From: Acidobacteriota bacterium
GTDB taxonomy: Bacteria > Acidobacteriota > Thermoanaerobaculia > Multivoradales > Multivoraceae
Direction of reading: 5' to 3'
NCBI GenBank assembly: GCA_028875725.1
Contig: JAPPCR010000015.1
Location: 434,001-498,000 of the forward strand
DNA: 64,000 bases
Shown: positions 29,659 to 39,495 of the stretch, piece after piece
How positions within the stretch are numbered: position 1 is the first letter of the stretch
Layout of the letters: the number at the start of each line of letters is the position of its first letter
Program-made: the position numbers and the translations under genes
Notes under the pieces: generated by a model
Database searches by the model: none
What the model was told of the DNA's origin: nothing
Seen by the model: the letters and a program-made list of their open reading frames with translations, nothing else

Positions 29659-31585
29659 CCGGAAGGCGCGACGGTCCGGAGACGGCATCAGCCGCCGCGA
29701 CTTTCTTTCGGGGATTCCCGTCGCCCTGACCGGCGCCGCCCTGGCCTGCCGGGACGTGCCCGCGTTCCAGCGGGAGATCGAACGCGAGAGCACGGCGGCC
29801 TATCCGCCGCTGCGCACGGGGATGCGCGGCTCCCACCCCGGCTCGTTCGAAGTCGCGCACGAACTGGTCCAGGAGGGGCGGGAGTGGACGGCCACCGAAA
29901 CCGGCGAAGCGTATGACCTGGTGGTCGTGGGCGCCGGCATCTCGGGACTGGCGGCCGCGCACTACTTCTCGAAGCAGGCGGGCCCGGACGCCCGCGTGCT
30001 GCTGCTCGACAACCACGACGACTTCGGCGGCCACGCGAAGCGCAACGAGTTCCGGCTCGACGGGCGGACCTACCTGATGAGCGGCGGCACCCTGTACGTC
30101 GAGGCGCCCTCCCAGTACGGGGACATCGCGGGGGGCCTCCTCGAGGAGATCGGGATCGACCGCGGGCGCTACTACGAGTCCGTCGCCTCGGTAGCGGACA
30201 CGTACGAGAACCTGGGGCTTGAGCAGGGCATGTTCTTCGACCGCGAGACATTCGGCACGGACGTGCTGGTTGCCGGTGTCGGGAGTCGCCCCTTCGCCGA
30301 GTTTCTCGCCGACACGCCACTGTCGGAGGCGGTCCGGGCCGATCTGATCCGGCTCCACGGCGAGGAGCAGCCGGACTACCTGCCGGACCTCTCGCCGGGC
30401 GGGAAGAAGGCGTACCTTGCCACCATCAGCTACAGGGACTTTCTCCTCGAACACGCGAAATGCGATCCGGGGGTGATCCGGTTCTTCGACCACCGGCCCA
30501 AGAGCATCTACTGCACCGGAATCGACGCCTACCCGGCACGCTACGCCTGGGAGGAGGGCCTGCCCGGCTTCTCGGGCATGGAGATTCCGGAGACGCCCCC
30601 GGATCTGCTGGCGGACGAGCCGGGCGGCCAGCACGGCCGGGAGAACCAGGCGCGGGCGTACGAAGGAGATCCCGACGTCTACTTCCCGGACGGAAACGCC
30701 ACGATCGCCCGGCTCCTCGTGCGCGGGCTTGTTCCGGGCAGTGTCCCGGGATCGACCATGGAGGATGTCGTCACGGCGCCGCTCGACTACGGGATGCTGG
30801 ATCGGGCGGGGAACCGCACCCGGATCCGGCTGTCCTCCACCGTGATTCGGGTCGAGCCCGGGCAGGGTGGCCCGGCCCGGGTCACCTACGTCCGGAACGA
30901 CCGGGGGCACACCGTCACGGCCGGACGGGTCATTCTCGCCTGCTGGCACAACATCGTTCCCCATCTGGTTCCCGAACTTCCGAAAGCCCAGCGGGACGCC
31001 CTGTCCTGGCCGGTCAAGTCGCCGCTCCAGTACACGAGCGTGCTGCTGCGCAACTGGCGCGCCTTCACCGAGGCCGGCGTCTCCTACATCGAGGCCCCAG
31101 GCGGCTACCACACCTCGGTGGGGCTCGCCGAGCAGCTCTCGCTCGGGGACTACCGGACGTCGACCTCGCCGGACGAGCCGCTGGTGATCTCGATGTACCG
31201 CTATCCGTGCGAGCCGGGCCTGTCCCGGCGCGAGCAGCATCGAGCCGGCCGGATGGACCTTCTCCGCACCACGTTCGAGGCGGTGGAAGCCAACATCCGG
31301 GACCAGCTCAACCGGATGCTCGGCCCGAGCGGTTTCGACGACCAGCGCGACATCGCGGCGATCACGGTGAACCGCTGGCCGCACGGCTACACCTACACCT
31401 ACAACCCGCTCTTCGATCCGCCGGAGTGGGCCTTCGAGGCGGGCGACGACCGGCCCGTCGTAACGGCGAGGCAACCCTTCGGCCGGGTCGTCATCGCCGG
31501 CGCCGACGCCGCCGCGAGCCCCCACACGGACGCGGCGATCCGCGAGGCCCATCGGGCGGTGAAGGAGGTGCTCGCGGCGGACTGA
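29648..31585 (+). CDS. Tat-exported FAD-dependent oxidoreductase, spermidine-dehydrogenase-like
   Basis: 645-aa protein with a Tat signal (ISRRDFLSGIPVALTGAALAC) and an FAD-binding motif LVVVGAGISGLAAAHYFSKQ; the NHDDFGGHAKRNEF segment is typical of the periplasmic spermidine dehydrogenase family. The C-terminal FAD motif is FGRVVIAGADAAASPHTDAAI. Expected role: oxidation of polyamines or related amines in the periplasm with electrons passed to the respiratory chain. An upstream ATG at 29627 is possible, but 29648 mirrors the divergent gene's start. It ends 23 bp before the restriction subunit. Confidence 0.82.
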   Translation: MTPTRKARRSGDGISRRDFLSGIPVALTGAALACRDVPAFQREIERESTAAYPPLRTGMRGSHPGSFEVAHELVQEGREWTATETGEAYDLVVVGAGISGLAAAHYFSKQAGPDARVLLLDNHDDFGGHAKRNEFRLDGRTYLMSGGTLYVEAPSQYGDIAGGLLEEIGIDRGRYYESVASVADTYENLGLEQGMFFDRETFGTDVLVAGVGSRPFAEFLADTPLSEAVRADLIRLHGEEQPDYLPDLSPGGKKAYLATISYRDFLLEHAKCDPGVIRFFDHRPKSIYCTGIDAYPARYAWEEGLPGFSGMEIPETPPDLLADEPGGQHGRENQARAYEGDPDVYFPDGNATIARLLVRGLVPGSVPGSTMEDVVTAPLDYGMLDRAGNRTRIRLSSTVIRVEPGQGGPARVTYVRNDRGHTVTAGRVILACWHNIVPHLVPELPKAQRDALSWPVKSPLQYTSVLLRNWRAFTEAGVSYIEAPGGYHTSVGLAEQLSLGDYRTSTSPDEPLVISMYRYPCEPGLSRREQHRAGRMDLLRTTFEAVEANIRDQLNRMLGPSGFDDQRDIAAITVNRWPHGYTYTYNPLFDPPEWAFEAGDDRPVVTARQPFGRVVIAGADAAASPHTDAAIREAHRAVKEVLAAD

Positions 31586-31608
31586 CACCGGCTAAGCTCC
31601 AAACGCCC

Positions 31609-34600
31609 GTGCAGGACGCCACGAACTTCCACCGGTCCCCCATCCTCAATTCGCCCTACGAACTGCCTGGGCGGCACTGGGTGTTGGACGAAAGCCGTCA
31701 GCCGACGGAGCGAATCGGCGAAGGCCGTCGCGCGGTGTCCTTCATTTCGCCAATTCCCACGGCGAGAAAGACCGGTCGCAAGGCGCAACGGCGGCTCACC
31801 CTGGACGAAGACATCGAGGCACTCGAGACGCAAGATGGTCAGCAGTACGAACTGACAAAGCTCATCGGCGGCCTGCGCAGGGAGATTGCCGCCTGGCGCA
31901 CGCTGCCGGAGTCGCAGTGGCGCGTGACGCCCGAAACCGCGCGCCTGCTCAAGCACTGGCGCCATCACCGGTTCAGCAGCATCCGCCCGTTCTTCTGCCA
32001 GGTCGAAGCCGTTGAGACCGCCATCTGGCTGACCGAGGTCGCACCCGCCGTCGGCAAGCGCGGGCGCGACTTTCTGGAGAAGATCCAGGCGGACAGCGAG
32101 CAGGCGAACCCGGGACTCTCGCGCATGGCGCTGAAACTCGCCACCGGCGCCGGCAAGACCACCGTGATGGCGATGCTCATCGCGTGGCAGACGGTGAACG
32201 CCGTTCGCCACCCCGCGAGCCGGCGCTTCACGCGCGGCTTTCTCGTCGTCACGCCGGGCATCACCATCCGGGACCGGCTGCGAGTACTCAAGCCGAACGA
32301 CCCGGACAGCTATTACGCCAGCCGCGAACTCGTTCCCCCGGACATGTTGCGCGAGATCGACAAGGCGAAGATCGTCATCACGAACTACCACGCCTTCGGG
32401 CGGCGGGAGACGATGAAACTAGCCAAGGGCAGCCGCGCGCTGCTCCAGGGCCGCGGCCCGGAGCTCGCGACCCGCGAGACCGAAGGCGAGATGCTGGTTC
32501 GCGTGATGCCGGAACTGATGACCGTGAAGGGCGTCCTCGTCCTGAACGACGAGGCGCACCACTGCTACCGCGAGAAGGCCGGCGAAGGCGAAGAAGGCAA
32601 GCTGAAGGGCGATGATCGCCTTGAGGCGAAGCGCAACCAGGAGGCAGCGCGCGTTTGGATCTCCGGCCTGGAGGCGGCCCAACGCAAACTGGGCCTGAAA
32701 CGGGTCATCGACCTTTCGGCCACGCCGTTCTTCCTGCGCGGCTCCGGCTACGCGGAGGGCACGCTCTTTCCGTGGACCGTCAGCGACTTCTCTCTGATGG
32801 ACGCGATCGAATGCGGCATCGTCAAGCTCCCACGAGTACCGGTAGTCGACAACGTCCCCGGCGCCGAGATGCCGATGTATCGGAACCTGTGGGAGCACAT
32901 CGGTAGGAAGATGCCGAAGAAAGGCCGGGGGAGCGGCGCAACGCCCGACCCGATGTCGCTGCCGAAGGAGTTGCAAACGGCTTTGGAGGCCCTCTACGGT
33001 CACTACGACAAGACGTACCGCCTCTGGGAGGAATCCGGCATCGACGTGCCGCCCTGCTTCATCGTCGTGTGTAACAACACAGCCACGTCGAAGCTGGTCT
33101 ACGACTACATCGCGGGCTTCCACCGCGAGTCCGAAAACGGCACGGGGACGTTTCACAACGGTCGCTTGACCCTGTTCCGCAACTTCGATGCTGCCGGGGC
33201 GCCGCTGCCCAGACCCCGCACGTTGCTCATCGATAGCCAGCAGCTTGAATCCGGCGACGCGCTCGACAGGGGCTTTCGTGCGGCCGCCGCGGACGAGATC
33301 GACCGCTTCCGCCGGGAGATCGTCAAACGCACCGGCGATCGCCAGCAAGCCGAGAAGCTCACGGATCAGGACCTGTTGCGCGAGGTGATGAACACCGTCG
33401 GCAAGGCCGGCCGGCTCGGCGGCGACATCCGGTGCGTCGTCTCAGTCGCCATGCTGACCGAAGGCTGGGACGCCAGCAACGTCACTCATGTCCTGGGCCT
33501 GAGGGCTTTCGGGACGCAACTGCTCTGCGAACAGGTGATCGGCCGCTCCCTGCGCCGACAGTCCTACGAACTCAACGATGGCGGCCTCTTCGACGTCGAG
33601 TACGCGGACGTCTTCGGCGTGCCCTTCGATTTCACCGCCAAGCCCGTCGTAGCGCCGCCTCAGCCGCCCGCCGAAACGGTGCAGGTCAAGGCGCTCTCGC
33701 CGGAGCGGGACGACGCGGAGATCCGCTTCCCGCGCGTGACTGGCTACCGCGTCGAACTCCCGAACGACCGCCTCTCCGCCTCATTCACGGAGGACTCCGT
33801 GCTCGAGCTCACGCCGGAGCTCGTGGGGCCGACGATCACGCACAATCAGGGCATCATCGGCGAGGGCCACGATCTCACGCCCGAGCGGCTGGACAGCGTC
33901 CGCCAGTCAACGGTGCTCTACGAACTGACCAGGCGGCTGCTCTTCGAGCATTGGCGCGACGCGAACGAGGAACCGAAACTGCACCTCTTCGGCCAGTTGA
34001 AGCGCATAACCAGCACATGGCTCCAAGACTGCCTCAGATGCAAGGGGAACACCTATCCCGCGCAACTGATGATGGTCGAACTCGCAGACCGCGCCTGCGA
34101 GAAGATCGCGTATGCCGTCACCCGCTCAGAGCTGGACCATCAGCCGGTCAAGGCGCTGCTCGATCCCTACAACCCGATCGGCACGACCCGCGGCGTGAAC
34201 TTCACTACCTCGCGCACCCAACGCTACGCCACCCGGCCTCGCTGCCACCTGAACTGGGCGATCCTCGACAGCACGTGGGAAGGCGAGTTCTGCCGCGTTC
34301 TCGACTCGCACCCCCAGGTCCTTGCCTGGGTGAAGAACCGCAGCCTCGGCTTCGACGTGCCGTACCGGTTCGGCGGCGCCACCCACCGCTACGTGCCCGA
34401 CTTCATCGTGACCCTCGACTATGGCCTCGGCAAAGACGAACCCCTGCACGTCGTGGTGGAGGTCAAGGGCAAGCGTGGAGAAGACGCGAAAGCCAAGAAA
34501 GAGGCCATGGACTCCTTGTGGGTGCCTGCGGTCAACACCCTCGGATGCCACGGCCGTTGGGCGTTCCTGGAACTTGAGGATCCGCACGAGATGCAGGGCG

Positions 34601-34746
34601 ACTTCGATGCCGGGATCGCGACCGCACTGGAGGAACTCGCCAGTGAGGAGCGCGCCAAGGAGGCCGCCCGGTTCCTCGCCGCGATCGGCGGCACAATGCC
34701 CGACGCCGAGTACATTCCGCGACGCCGGAGCCCGGAAGCGGGATGA
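31609..34746 (+). CDS. res: Type III restriction enzyme, Res (helicase-nuclease) subunit
   Basis: 1045-aa SF2 translocase-nuclease. Walker A ATGAGKTT (Lys183), Walker B DEAHH (Asp314), motif III DLSATPFF and a late helicase motif EQVIGRSLRRQ are present. A C-terminal PD-(D/E)xK nuclease reads RYVPDFIV (Asp931) and VVVEVKGK (Glu951, Lys953). It resembles the long type III Res proteins of the BPTD_3080 class. The GTG at 31609 starts the recognisable protein; the frame runs back to 30460 only as a shadow of the preceding gene. It is coupled by ATGA to a PIN gene, then to the methyltransferase. Confidence 0.87.
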   Translation: MQDATNFHRSPILNSPYELPGRHWVLDESRQPTERIGEGRRAVSFISPIPTARKTGRKAQRRLTLDEDIEALETQDGQQYELTKLIGGLRREIAAWRTLPESQWRVTPETARLLKHWRHHRFSSIRPFFCQVEAVETAIWLTEVAPAVGKRGRDFLEKIQADSEQANPGLSRMALKLATGAGKTTVMAMLIAWQTVNAVRHPASRRFTRGFLVVTPGITIRDRLRVLKPNDPDSYYASRELVPPDMLREIDKAKIVITNYHAFGRRETMKLAKGSRALLQGRGPELATRETEGEMLVRVMPELMTVKGVLVLNDEAHHCYREKAGEGEEGKLKGDDRLEAKRNQEAARVWISGLEAAQRKLGLKRVIDLSATPFFLRGSGYAEGTLFPWTVSDFSLMDAIECGIVKLPRVPVVDNVPGAEMPMYRNLWEHIGRKMPKKGRGSGATPDPMSLPKELQTALEALYGHYDKTYRLWEESGIDVPPCFIVVCNNTATSKLVYDYIAGFHRESENGTGTFHNGRLTLFRNFDAAGAPLPRPRTLLIDSQQLESGDALDRGFRAAAADEIDRFRREIVKRTGDRQQAEKLTDQDLLREVMNTVGKAGRLGGDIRCVVSVAMLTEGWDASNVTHVLGLRAFGTQLLCEQVIGRSLRRQSYELNDGGLFDVEYADVFGVPFDFTAKPVVAPPQPPAETVQVKALSPERDDAEIRFPRVTGYRVELPNDRLSASFTEDSVLELTPELVGPTITHNQGIIGEGHDLTPERLDSVRQSTVLYELTRRLLFEHWRDANEEPKLHLFGQLKRITSTWLQDCLRCKGNTYPAQLMMVELADRACEKIAYAVTRSELDHQPVKALLDPYNPIGTTRGVNFTTSRTQRYATRPRCHLNWAILDSTWEGEFCRVLDSHPQVLAWVKNRSLGFDVPYRFGGATHRYVPDFIVTLDYGLGKDEPLHVVVEVKGKRGEDAKAKKEAMDSLWVPAVNTLGCHGRWAFLELEDPHEMQGDFDAGIATALEELASEERAKEAARFLAAIGGTMPDAEYIPRRRSPEAG

Positions 34747-35123
34747 TCCTGGTGGACACCTCCGTCTGGATCGACAATCTCCGCGCTCCCAATCGGGAGT
34801 TGCAGGAGCGCGTGGAGGCCCAGGAAGTGCTCTGTCATGCCATGGTGGTCGGCGAGCTCGCATGTGGAAACCTGCCCGAGCGCGACCGCTTCCTCGAGCA
34901 GCTCGAGGGTCTGCCGTCGCTCAAGACTCCGTCCGACCATGACCTCCTGGCCTTGATCGAACGACACGCCTGGATGGGAAGAGGGATCGGCTACGTGGAC
35001 GCCAACCTCCTCGGCGCCGTGCTCGAGGACGGGAATGCGACCCTGTGGACGACTGATCGGAAACTCCGGCAGCTCGCGGAGGAACTCGGCATCGCCCACG
35101 TCCCTGGCTCGGTGGACGGCTAG
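34743..35123 (+). CDS. PIN-domain nuclease (VapC-like) inside the type III R-M operon
   Basis: 126-aa PIN-domain protein with the complete acidic set: Asp5 in LVDTSVWID, Glu38 in VVGELACG, Asp86 in YVDANLL and Asp105 in TTDRKL. It looks like a VapC RNase, but no antitoxin gene lies beside it. The start overlaps the Res stop (ATGA) and the methyltransferase starts 4 bp after its stop, so it is translated together with both R-M subunits. It could be a toxin guarded by the R-M proteins, a third effector of the system, or a relic. Confidence 0.85.
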   Translation: MILVDTSVWIDNLRAPNRELQERVEAQEVLCHAMVVGELACGNLPERDRFLEQLEGLPSLKTPSDHDLLALIERHAWMGRGIGYVDANLLGAVLEDGNATLWTTDRKLRQLAEELGIAHVPGSVDG

Positions 35124-35127
35124 CGAC

Positions 35128-38064
35128 ATGGCGAAAAAGACCAAGAAGGTCGAAACGCTGATCCACCGCGAAGCGACGCGCCGCAACATCCCCACCGCCG
35201 AGTACCAGCCGGTGATGCACGCGTACGACCGGGACCCGATTCGCGTCGCCTATGAGCGGCGCAACCCGGACCTCGACCCTCAACTGGTCTGGCGCGGCAA
35301 GGACATGCAGGACTGGTCCGAACTCGTCGTGCCCGCTCCGCCGCTCTTCATCCAGGAGAAGATGCATCCCAAGGTACTGATCGACGACTTGGGCCGCGTG
35401 AGCAGCCAGACCCGCGAACAGGAGCCCGGCGACCAGGCGATCCAGCCCGACCTTTTCGGCGACTTCAACGGCCTGCCGGACGGCGACGCCAGGACCGAGT
35501 TCTACCAGCACGACGCCAACTGGTCCAACCGGATGATTCTCGGCGATTCCTTGCAAGTCATGGCGTCGCTGACCGAACGGGAGGGGCTGCGCGGAAAGGT
35601 GCAGTGCATCTACATCGACCCGCCCTACGGCATCAAGTTCAACTCCAACTTCCAGTGGTCAACGACGAGCCGGGACGTCAAGGATGGGAAGAAGGATCAC
35701 ATCACCCGGGAGCCGGAGCAGGTCAAGGCGTTCCGGGATACCTGGCGGGACGGCATTCACTCGTACCTGACCTACCTTCGGGATCGGCTGAACGTGGCAC
35801 GGGATCTGCTGACCGAGAGCGGATCGGTGTTCGTGCAGATCGGCGACGAAAACGTGCACCGTGTACGGGCGGTGATGGACGAAGTGTTCGGGGCGGAGAA
35901 CTTCCTGTCACAAATCAGTTTCAGGGTAACGGCGAACCTTGTAGCCGGAACGCTGGGTAGGGATAGTGACTATCTCCTTTGGTACGCACGACGTAGGAAC
36001 GCGGTGAAGTACCGCCAGTTGTTCCGCTCCCGAACTCTGGCAGATGATGTCGGCAAACGGTACTCGCGCGTTCAGCGACCCGACGGAACAAGGGTGCCAG
36101 TATCCAGAACGCGTAGACGAGTGGCGGAACTTGCGAACGAGGGGCATGCAGTCTATCGGCATGACAACATCACGTCGCAAGGGGCGACGCCTTCTGGCAC
36201 CGTGGCTTTTGAGTACCAGGGCCAGACCTTCCATCCGGGACAGGCGAGACACTGGACCACGACCAAGGAAGGACTCGATCGGCTCGGTCGTGCGGAACGC
36301 GTAGGCATACCCTCACGAAACAGCTTGGCCTACGTTCGCTTCTTGACCGACTTTCCGGTTGCTGAGCATACATCGGTGTGGCGTGACACACAGACAGGTG
36401 CGTTCACAGACCGGAAAGTGTTTGTCGTCCAGACAAACACTAAAGTGGTCGAGCGCTGCTTTCTCATGACCACCGATCCCGGCGACCTCGTTCTCGACCC
36501 AACCTGCGGCTCCGGTACCGCCGCGTACGTCGCTGAGCAGTGGGGCCGGCGCTGGATCACCATCGATACGTCCCGCGTCGCACTCGCCCTCGCCCGCGCA
36601 CGCATCATGGGTGCGCGCTACCCGTACTACCTGCTCGCTGACAGTCGCGAGGGCCAACTCAGGGAAGCCGCGCTCGCCCGCAAGACTCCATCGGAAGCGC
36701 CCACGTACAACGACGTCCGCCAGGGCTTCGTGTACGAACGCGTCCCCCACATCACGCTCAAGCTGATCGCCAACAACGCCGAGATCGACGTGATTCACGA
36801 GCGGATGCAAGCCGACGTCGAAGCCGCCCTGAGCGATCTCAATCACGCGCTGCAGAATCACGCCATTCCGTTCACCGTAGGGACCGGTGCACGCGAGGGC
36901 AAGAAGATCGACTTCCGGGCTTCACCAGGAAGCTCAGTCGCTCTTCCGTCCGGCGAGTCGGCCCCGGCCAACGGCCTGCTCGAATGGGAGGTACCCAGGG
37001 AGCCGGAGAGCGACTGGAACGAGGCCGCGCGCGAGGCGCACGAGCGCTTCTGGCAGGCCCGGATCGCCCGCCAGCGCGAAATCGACGCCTGCATTGCCGC
37101 GAGCGCCGATTACGAGCAGCTCTATGACAAGCCCTACCAGAACAACAAGAAGGTCCGCGTCGCCGGCCCCTTCACCGTCGAGAGCGTTTCGCCGCATCGT
37201 CTGGCCGCCCTGGACGAAGACGATGAACTCCTCGTCGCCGAGCCCCGCGCGAGCCACGACGGGGGCGCGGACGTGTCCCGCCACGAGTTCGCCCACGTGA
37301 TTCTTGAGAACCTCCGCACCGCCGGCGTTCAGCAAGCCAGAAAGGCTGGCCGGATCGTCTTCTCGTCTCTGGAGCCGTGGCCGGGCGACCTCGTCTGCGC
37401 CGAGGGCCGCTACACCGACGGTGTCGGCAAGGAACGAAGCGCAGGCGTCTTCATCGGTCCGGAGTTCGGCACCGTCTCCCGCCCGGATCTCGTGAGCGCC
37501 ACTCGCGAGGCCGCCGATGCCGGCTTCGACGCCCTGATCGCCTGCGCTTTCAACTTCGAAGCCCACGCCACCGAGTTCACGAAGCTCGGCCGCGTCCCCG
37601 TGCTCAAGGCCCGCATGAACGCCGACCTCCACATGGCCGACGACCTCAAGAAGACAAACACCGCCAACCTCTTCGTCATCTTCGGCGAGCCCGACATCGA
37701 TATCGAACCCGCCACCGGCACCAACGGCGAGCCGGACTGGCTCCAGGTCAAGATCAAGGGCGTCGACGTCTTCGACCCATCCGCCGGCGAAGTCCGCAGC
37801 GACGGCCCCGAAGGCATTGCCTGCTGGTTCGTAGACACCGACTACAACGAAGAGAGCTTCTTCGTCCGTCAGGCCTACTTCCTGGGCGCGGGCGACCCCT
37901 ACAAGTCCCTCAGAACCACCCTGAAGGCCGAAATCGACCCCGACGCCTGGGCCACTCTGCACAGCGACACCTCCCGCCCCTTCCCTAAACCCGCCACCGG
38001 CCGGATCGCCGTCAAGGTCATCAACCACCTCGGCGACGAAGTGATGAAGGTCTTCGGGGTTTGA
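35128..38064 (+). CDS. mod: Type III DNA methyltransferase, Mod subunit
   Basis: 978-aa adenine-N6 (beta-class order) DNA methyltransferase. The catalytic motif DPPYGIKF (Asp164) precedes the SAM-binding motif DPTCGSGT (Asp457), with a ~290-residue target-recognition region between. A long C-terminal region (about residues 540-978) is unusual for a Mod protein (commonly ~600 aa) but goes with the BPTD_3080-class systems. The recognition region (nucleotides ~35,920-36,440) is visibly less GC-rich than its flanks, which suggests exchange of specificity by recombination. ATG at 35128, 4 bp after the PIN stop. Confidence 0.88.
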   Translation: MAKKTKKVETLIHREATRRNIPTAEYQPVMHAYDRDPIRVAYERRNPDLDPQLVWRGKDMQDWSELVVPAPPLFIQEKMHPKVLIDDLGRVSSQTREQEPGDQAIQPDLFGDFNGLPDGDARTEFYQHDANWSNRMILGDSLQVMASLTEREGLRGKVQCIYIDPPYGIKFNSNFQWSTTSRDVKDGKKDHITREPEQVKAFRDTWRDGIHSYLTYLRDRLNVARDLLTESGSVFVQIGDENVHRVRAVMDEVFGAENFLSQISFRVTANLVAGTLGRDSDYLLWYARRRNAVKYRQLFRSRTLADDVGKRYSRVQRPDGTRVPVSRTRRRVAELANEGHAVYRHDNITSQGATPSGTVAFEYQGQTFHPGQARHWTTTKEGLDRLGRAERVGIPSRNSLAYVRFLTDFPVAEHTSVWRDTQTGAFTDRKVFVVQTNTKVVERCFLMTTDPGDLVLDPTCGSGTAAYVAEQWGRRWITIDTSRVALALARARIMGARYPYYLLADSREGQLREAALARKTPSEAPTYNDVRQGFVYERVPHITLKLIANNAEIDVIHERMQADVEAALSDLNHALQNHAIPFTVGTGAREGKKIDFRASPGSSVALPSGESAPANGLLEWEVPREPESDWNEAAREAHERFWQARIARQREIDACIAASADYEQLYDKPYQNNKKVRVAGPFTVESVSPHRLAALDEDDELLVAEPRASHDGGADVSRHEFAHVILENLRTAGVQQARKAGRIVFSSLEPWPGDLVCAEGRYTDGVGKERSAGVFIGPEFGTVSRPDLVSATREAADAGFDALIACAFNFEAHATEFTKLGRVPVLKARMNADLHMADDLKKTNTANLFVIFGEPDIDIEPATGTNGEPDWLQVKIKGVDVFDPSAGEVRSDGPEGIACWFVDTDYNEESFFVRQAYFLGAGDPYKSLRTTLKAEIDPDAWATLHSDTSRPFPKPATGRIAVKVINHLGDEVMKVFGV

Positions 38065-38190
38065 ATGGCTGGCCCTGAACGGGCGTCAGCCTACAGGTCG
38101 GACCACCGGACGCGGCGCAGGCGCGTTGACCTTTTTCGCCGGTAGAGTTGGCCGCACCGGTCGAGGCTCCGAGACCGCAGGAGGCAGAAG

Positions 38191-39489
38191 ATGTTGTCCA
38201 GCTTCACGATAAGGAACTTCAAGAGCTACGAGAAAGCGACGCTGAAGCTCGGGCCGCTGACGGTCCTGGTTGGAGCGAACGCGTCGGGAAAGAGCAATGC
38301 CGTCGAGGCTCTCCGTTTCCTCTCGTGGTTCGCACAGGGCAACAAGCTCGGCTCCATTCGCTACGCGCTTCAGGAAAGCGCTCAAGCGATTCGGGGAACC
38401 GTAAACGATCTCGGCCACGGAGGCCGCCGGAGGTTCTCGCTATCCTGCGTGACGAAGGATCCGAAGTGGAATCAGTACTCCGTCACGCTCGAGCGACAGA
38501 CTGACGAGGATCTCCATATCACGGACGAACGACTCACCGGGTCGTTCCAACGCGTCCCGCTCTTCGAAGTCGTGTCTTCACAGGTGGCTGGTGGAGACAT
38601 TCGCGTCGCGTACAACAACTTTGCGCGCGGGGGCATGAAGCCTCAGGTCACCTGCACCGACCAGATGGCGGTGCTGCTGCAACTCCAGAGTTCGGCACGG
38701 TTCGGACAGCACCAAAAGATGGCGCAAAGGGTGATCCCCGAAACGACGACGCGGTATCAGGGCTGGTTGTCGAACATCGTGTTCCTCGACCCGCAACCGT
38801 CAACGATGCGAGCATACAGCTTCAAGACGGAACGGACGCTGAGCGGCCACGGCGCGAATCTCTCGGGCGTGTTGTTCAACCTCTGTCGAAAGGCGCATAC
38901 CAAGAGCGAGGTTCTCCACTTCATCAAGGCTCTACCCGAGCAGGACATCACGAAGATCGATTTCATCGAGACTCCGCGCAACGAGGCGATGGTGAAGCTG
39001 ACCGAGACCTTCGGCGGAAAGCAGACCGAGTACGACGCAGCCTTGTTGTCCGATGGCACGCTCCGCGTGCTCGGCATCGCCGCGGCGGTACTGTCCGCAC
39101 CCGAGGGCAGCATCGTCGTGATCGAGGAGATAGACAACGGCGTGCATCCAAGCCGCGCGAAGCTCATGCTAGACAGGCTCTCCACAGTTGCCAATGAGCG
39201 AAACCTCCGAGTTCTCATTAGCAGCCACAACCCTGCTCTGCTCGACGCACTGCCGGACGACGCAGTGCCGAACGTGGTGTTCTGCTACCGGGATCCGACG
39301 ACTGGGTCCAGCTGTCTCCAACGCCTCGTCGACCTTCCGGACTATCCCGAGCTCATCGCCCAAGGAGCGGTGGGCCACCTCTTGACGCAGGGAATCCTCG
39401 AGCGAGTCGTGAAGTTCCGGCGGAGGCCGGAAGAGCGCCGACGACGCGCCCACGCCTGGCTGGAGGCGATCAAGAAGCAGGCGGGCTAG
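38191..39489 (+). CDS. ABC-type AAA ATPase of a putative two-gene defence module
   Basis: 432-aa SMC/OLD-like ATPase (AAA_21 type). It begins FTIRNFKSYEKATLKL, with Walker A GANASGKS (Lys34), signature-like LLSDGT (residues 285-290), Walker B IVVIEEID (Glu312/Glu313) and the switch His in ISSHNP (His346). There is no TOPRIM domain, unlike OLD nucleases. A strong AGGAGG Shine-Dalgarno at 38179-38184 precedes it after a 126-bp gap from mod, so it is probably its own unit. Its stop is 6 bp before a PIN-fold gene, which likely supplies the nuclease. Such ATPases often act as phage sensors. Confidence 0.85.
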   Translation: MLSSFTIRNFKSYEKATLKLGPLTVLVGANASGKSNAVEALRFLSWFAQGNKLGSIRYALQESAQAIRGTVNDLGHGGRRRFSLSCVTKDPKWNQYSVTLERQTDEDLHITDERLTGSFQRVPLFEVVSSQVAGGDIRVAYNNFARGGMKPQVTCTDQMAVLLQLQSSARFGQHQKMAQRVIPETTTRYQGWLSNIVFLDPQPSTMRAYSFKTERTLSGHGANLSGVLFNLCRKAHTKSEVLHFIKALPEQDITKIDFIETPRNEAMVKLTETFGGKQTEYDAALLSDGTLRVLGIAAAVLSAPEGSIVVIEEIDNGVHPSRAKLMLDRLSTVANERNLRVLISSHNPALLDALPDDAVPNVVFCYRDPTTGSSCLQRLVDLPDYPELIAQGAVGHLLTQGILERVVKFRRRPEERRRRAHAWLEAIKKQAG

Positions 39490-39495
39490 TCGGAG

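Noticed and set aside
28157..31588. 1143-codon minus frame suggesting a giant flavoprotein
   Set aside because: Only 28157-29596 is protein-like; the rest is antisense to the divergent spermidine-dehydrogenase-like gene.
30460..34746. 1428-codon plus frame suggesting an extended Res protein
   Set aside because: Residues before the GTG at 31609 are an out-of-frame shadow of the preceding flavoenzyme gene.
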